A DNA stretch of 6,645 nt from RGIG1681 sp045648025 (GTDB taxonomy: Bacteria > Bacillota > Clostridia > Christensenellales > UBA1242): assembly GCA_045648025.1 (NCBI GenBank), contig JAZRNH010000012.1, forward strand, positions 1-6,645, in the 5' to 3' direction. Below the pieces are notes generated by a model, which worked only from the letters and a program-made list of their open reading frames with translations, made no database searches and had not been told where the DNA came from. A program made the position numbers and the translations under genes. Position 1 is the first letter of the stretch. Each line of letters starts with the position of its first letter. Shown in pieces: positions 5,638-6,645 of this stretch.

Positions 5638-5671
5638 AAAAAAAGGCACCTCAAAAAGAAGTGCCTTTTTT
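5638..5671. terminator. Bidirectional intrinsic terminator between convergent genes
   Basis: GGCAC (5645-5649) pairs with GTGCC (5661-5665) around an 11-base loop. The stem is extended by an A-tract (5638-5644) opposite a T-tract (5666-5671). Because the stem is flanked by A on the left and T on the right, it gives a U-run on either strand. It lies within the 45-bp gap between the stop codons at 5634 and 5680 and can serve both genes. Confidence 0.88.
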
Positions 5672-5679
5672 ATTCAATT

Positions 5680-6489
5680 TTATTCAACAGACTCAACTGC
5701 CTTTCCATCAACAAACAATTTTAATCTTCTAGTATATTTGTTTGTTATTAATGTTATATTTTTTTCATTTAACACATCACTTATTTTTATAATCGCCTCT
5801 TTGCTTTTTGTTTCTTTGCTTATATAATATGCATCTTCAGTATCAAAAATTAAATTTAAAAGTTTAGATTCAAGATCATCTGCATACATAATTTTTTCAA
5901 TTCTTCTAACCGCAACATCTTCAGAAACAACTTTGTCACCAATAACTAGTGCCAAATAAAATGATCTTTCTTTAATGCCCATAACTTTTACATAAAAAGC
6001 ACCAACCTCTACTCCATCTATAACATAAGATATTGCTTTGCTTTTCAACATAAACGGAAAAAGTATAATCCACACAAACACACCTGTTAATGCAAACATT
6101 GCAAAAGATATTCCTGCAAACAACCAATCATAAGAAAAACCAAATACAATTGAAATTGCAATAACTGATACAAAAATTAAAACTGCCATGCAAATATTAA
6201 ATTTATTTGTTAAATATTTTTTAATATGTTCTTTTCTTTTTAACTCACATAATAAATTTGTTTTAAATGATTCTCTTTTTTCTTTTGCAAATTTTGACTT
6301 CCATACTGAAAACACTATTGCCAACAATAAAATAAAAATATATATTACTGAAACCACAGTGGTTATCAATGAATTTTTTTCAAAATAATCAGATGTTACA
6401 ACAAATGATAATCCTAAAAACATAATCCACAAAACAGCAACTATTATCGTTTTTGTTTTATTATTTAAATTTAAAAACCACCTCTTCAT
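5680..6489 (-). CDS. Four-helix membrane protein with C-terminal soluble domain, function unknown
   Basis: This 269-residue protein is unrecognised. Four hydrophobic segments can be seen at about residues 14-33, 40-63, 99-118 and 121-147. Helices 1-2 and 3-4 form two hairpins joined by a highly basic Lys/Arg-rich segment (64-97), which by the positive-inside rule should be cytoplasmic. The C-terminal 120 residues are soluble in character, with a mix of predicted strands and helices (for example Y-V-I-D-G-V-E-V-G-A-F-Y at 155-166 and L-K-L-F-V-D-G-K at 256-263), and should also be cytoplasmic. No catalytic motif or known domain is recognised. The ATG at 6489 is chosen because a GGAGGA ribosome binding site lies 6-7 bases upstream and a strong promoter precedes it. 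A longer frame from TTG at 6564 would place that promoter inside the coding sequence. It converges on paralogue 2 and shares its bidirectional terminator. Confidence 0.85.
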   Translation of the reverse strand: MKRWFLNLNNKTKTIIVAVLWIMFLGLSFVVTSDYFEKNSLITTVVSVIYIFILLLAIVFSVWKSKFAKEKRESFKTNLLCELKRKEHIKKYLTNKFNICMAVLIFVSVIAISIVFGFSYDWLFAGISFAMFALTGVFVWIILFPFMLKSKAISYVIDGVEVGAFYVKVMGIKERSFYLALVIGDKVVSEDVAVRRIEKIMYADDLESKLLNLIFDTEDAYYISKETKSKEAIIKISDVLNEKNITLITNKYTRRLKLFVDGKAVESVE

Positions 6490-6495
6490 AATAAA

Positions 6496-6501
6496 TCCTC
6501 C
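6496..6501 (-). promoter_or_regulatory. Ribosome binding site deciding the ATG at 6489
   Basis: GGAGGA on the minus strand (6501-6496) lies 6 bases before the ATG at 6489. It is the strongest ribosome binding site in the window, and no comparable site precedes the TTG at 6564. Confidence 0.8.
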
Positions 6502-6505
6502 ACTA

Positions 6506-6542
6506 ACAAATTTAGTATAATTTGTAAAAAATAATAAGTCAA
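6506..6542 (-). promoter_or_regulatory. Promoter of the membrane-protein gene with a dyad over the -10 box
   Basis: On the minus strand TTGACT (6542-6537) is followed after 17 bases by TATACT (6519-6514). Initiation is expected near 6507, giving a leader of about 18 bases. A 7-bp perfect inverted repeat, ACAAATT (6525-6519) and AATTTGT (6512-6506) with a 6-base centre, sits over the -10 box and is a possible operator. Confidence 0.7.
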
Positions 6543-6645
6543 TCAACAACAAATTAAATAGCAATTTTTTGCAATTAAATTTAAAATATATTTTATTTTT
6601 TGCTTGTAAATATTTGGCAAATGCATCATACTATTTTTATGAGAA
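6543..6645. other. AT-rich right edge without a gene
   Basis: No credible coding frame is present. An imperfect inverted repeat lies just upstream of the membrane-protein promoter: 6551-6564 with 6569-6582, 12 of 14 positions pairing around TTTT. A weak plus-strand promoter-like pair, TTGTAA (6604-6609) and CATACT (6627-6632) with 17 bases between, could serve a gene starting beyond the window, but nothing confirms it. Confidence 0.4.

Noticed and set aside
6490..6564. N-terminal extension of the membrane protein from TTG at 6564, giving 294 residues
   Set aside because: It would contain the gene's own promoter (6514-6542) and the strong GGAGGA site. The hydrophobic residues it encodes come from AT-rich non-coding DNA.
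6604..6645. Promoter and start of a rightward gene at the window edge
   Set aside because: The -35 and -10 matches are weak, the ATG at 6639 has no ribosome binding site, and only two codons are visible.

Overview
The window looks like ordinary chromosomal DNA from a low-GC, Gram-positive-type bacterium. A gut-associated member of the Bacillota or a relative is my best guess, but no taxonomic marker gene is present. The reasons are a strongly AT-rich sequence, AGGAG-type ribosome binding sites, near-consensus sigma-A type promoters, a lipobox lipoprotein carrying clostridial-style Ig-like repeats, and A-tract/T-tract intrinsic terminators. Every complete gene ends in TAA and tryptophan is written TGG, which fits genetic code 11. 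No rRNA, tRNA, CRISPR array, insertion sequence or phage hallmark gene was seen.

Layout. 1-1404 (minus): 468 N-terminal codons of a surface lipoprotein with at least five Ig-like repeats; its 3' end lies outside the window. 1636-2175 (minus): a YfcE-type metallophosphodiesterase. 2391-3287 (plus): a sugar-phosphate-type nucleotidyltransferase, divergent from yfcE. 3356-4480 and 4582-5634 (plus): two tandem, diverged paralogues of a soluble, mostly helical protein family that I do not recognise. 5680-6489 (minus): a four-helix membrane protein of unknown function, convergent with the second paralogue across a bidirectional terminator. 6490-6645: its promoter and AT-rich DNA, no gene.

Almost every gene is its own transcription unit. 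I can place a promoter (a -35/-10 pair with a 17-18 bp spacer, or an extended -10) before all six genes, and a hairpin terminator or candidate after three of them. The genes therefore do not form an obvious operon, and no shared pathway can be read from the neighbourhood. YfcE and the nucleotidyltransferase are housekeeping-type enzymes.

The best candidate for something undescribed is the paralogue pair at 3356-5634. The two proteins are collinear along their whole length and share several strict motifs, yet each has its own promoter. The most unusual non-coding structure is a 47-bp near-palindrome at 3305-3351. It acts as a candidate terminator for the gene upstream while also enclosing the -10 box and ribosome binding site of the gene downstream. 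Weaker dyads centred on the -10 box occur at two other promoters.
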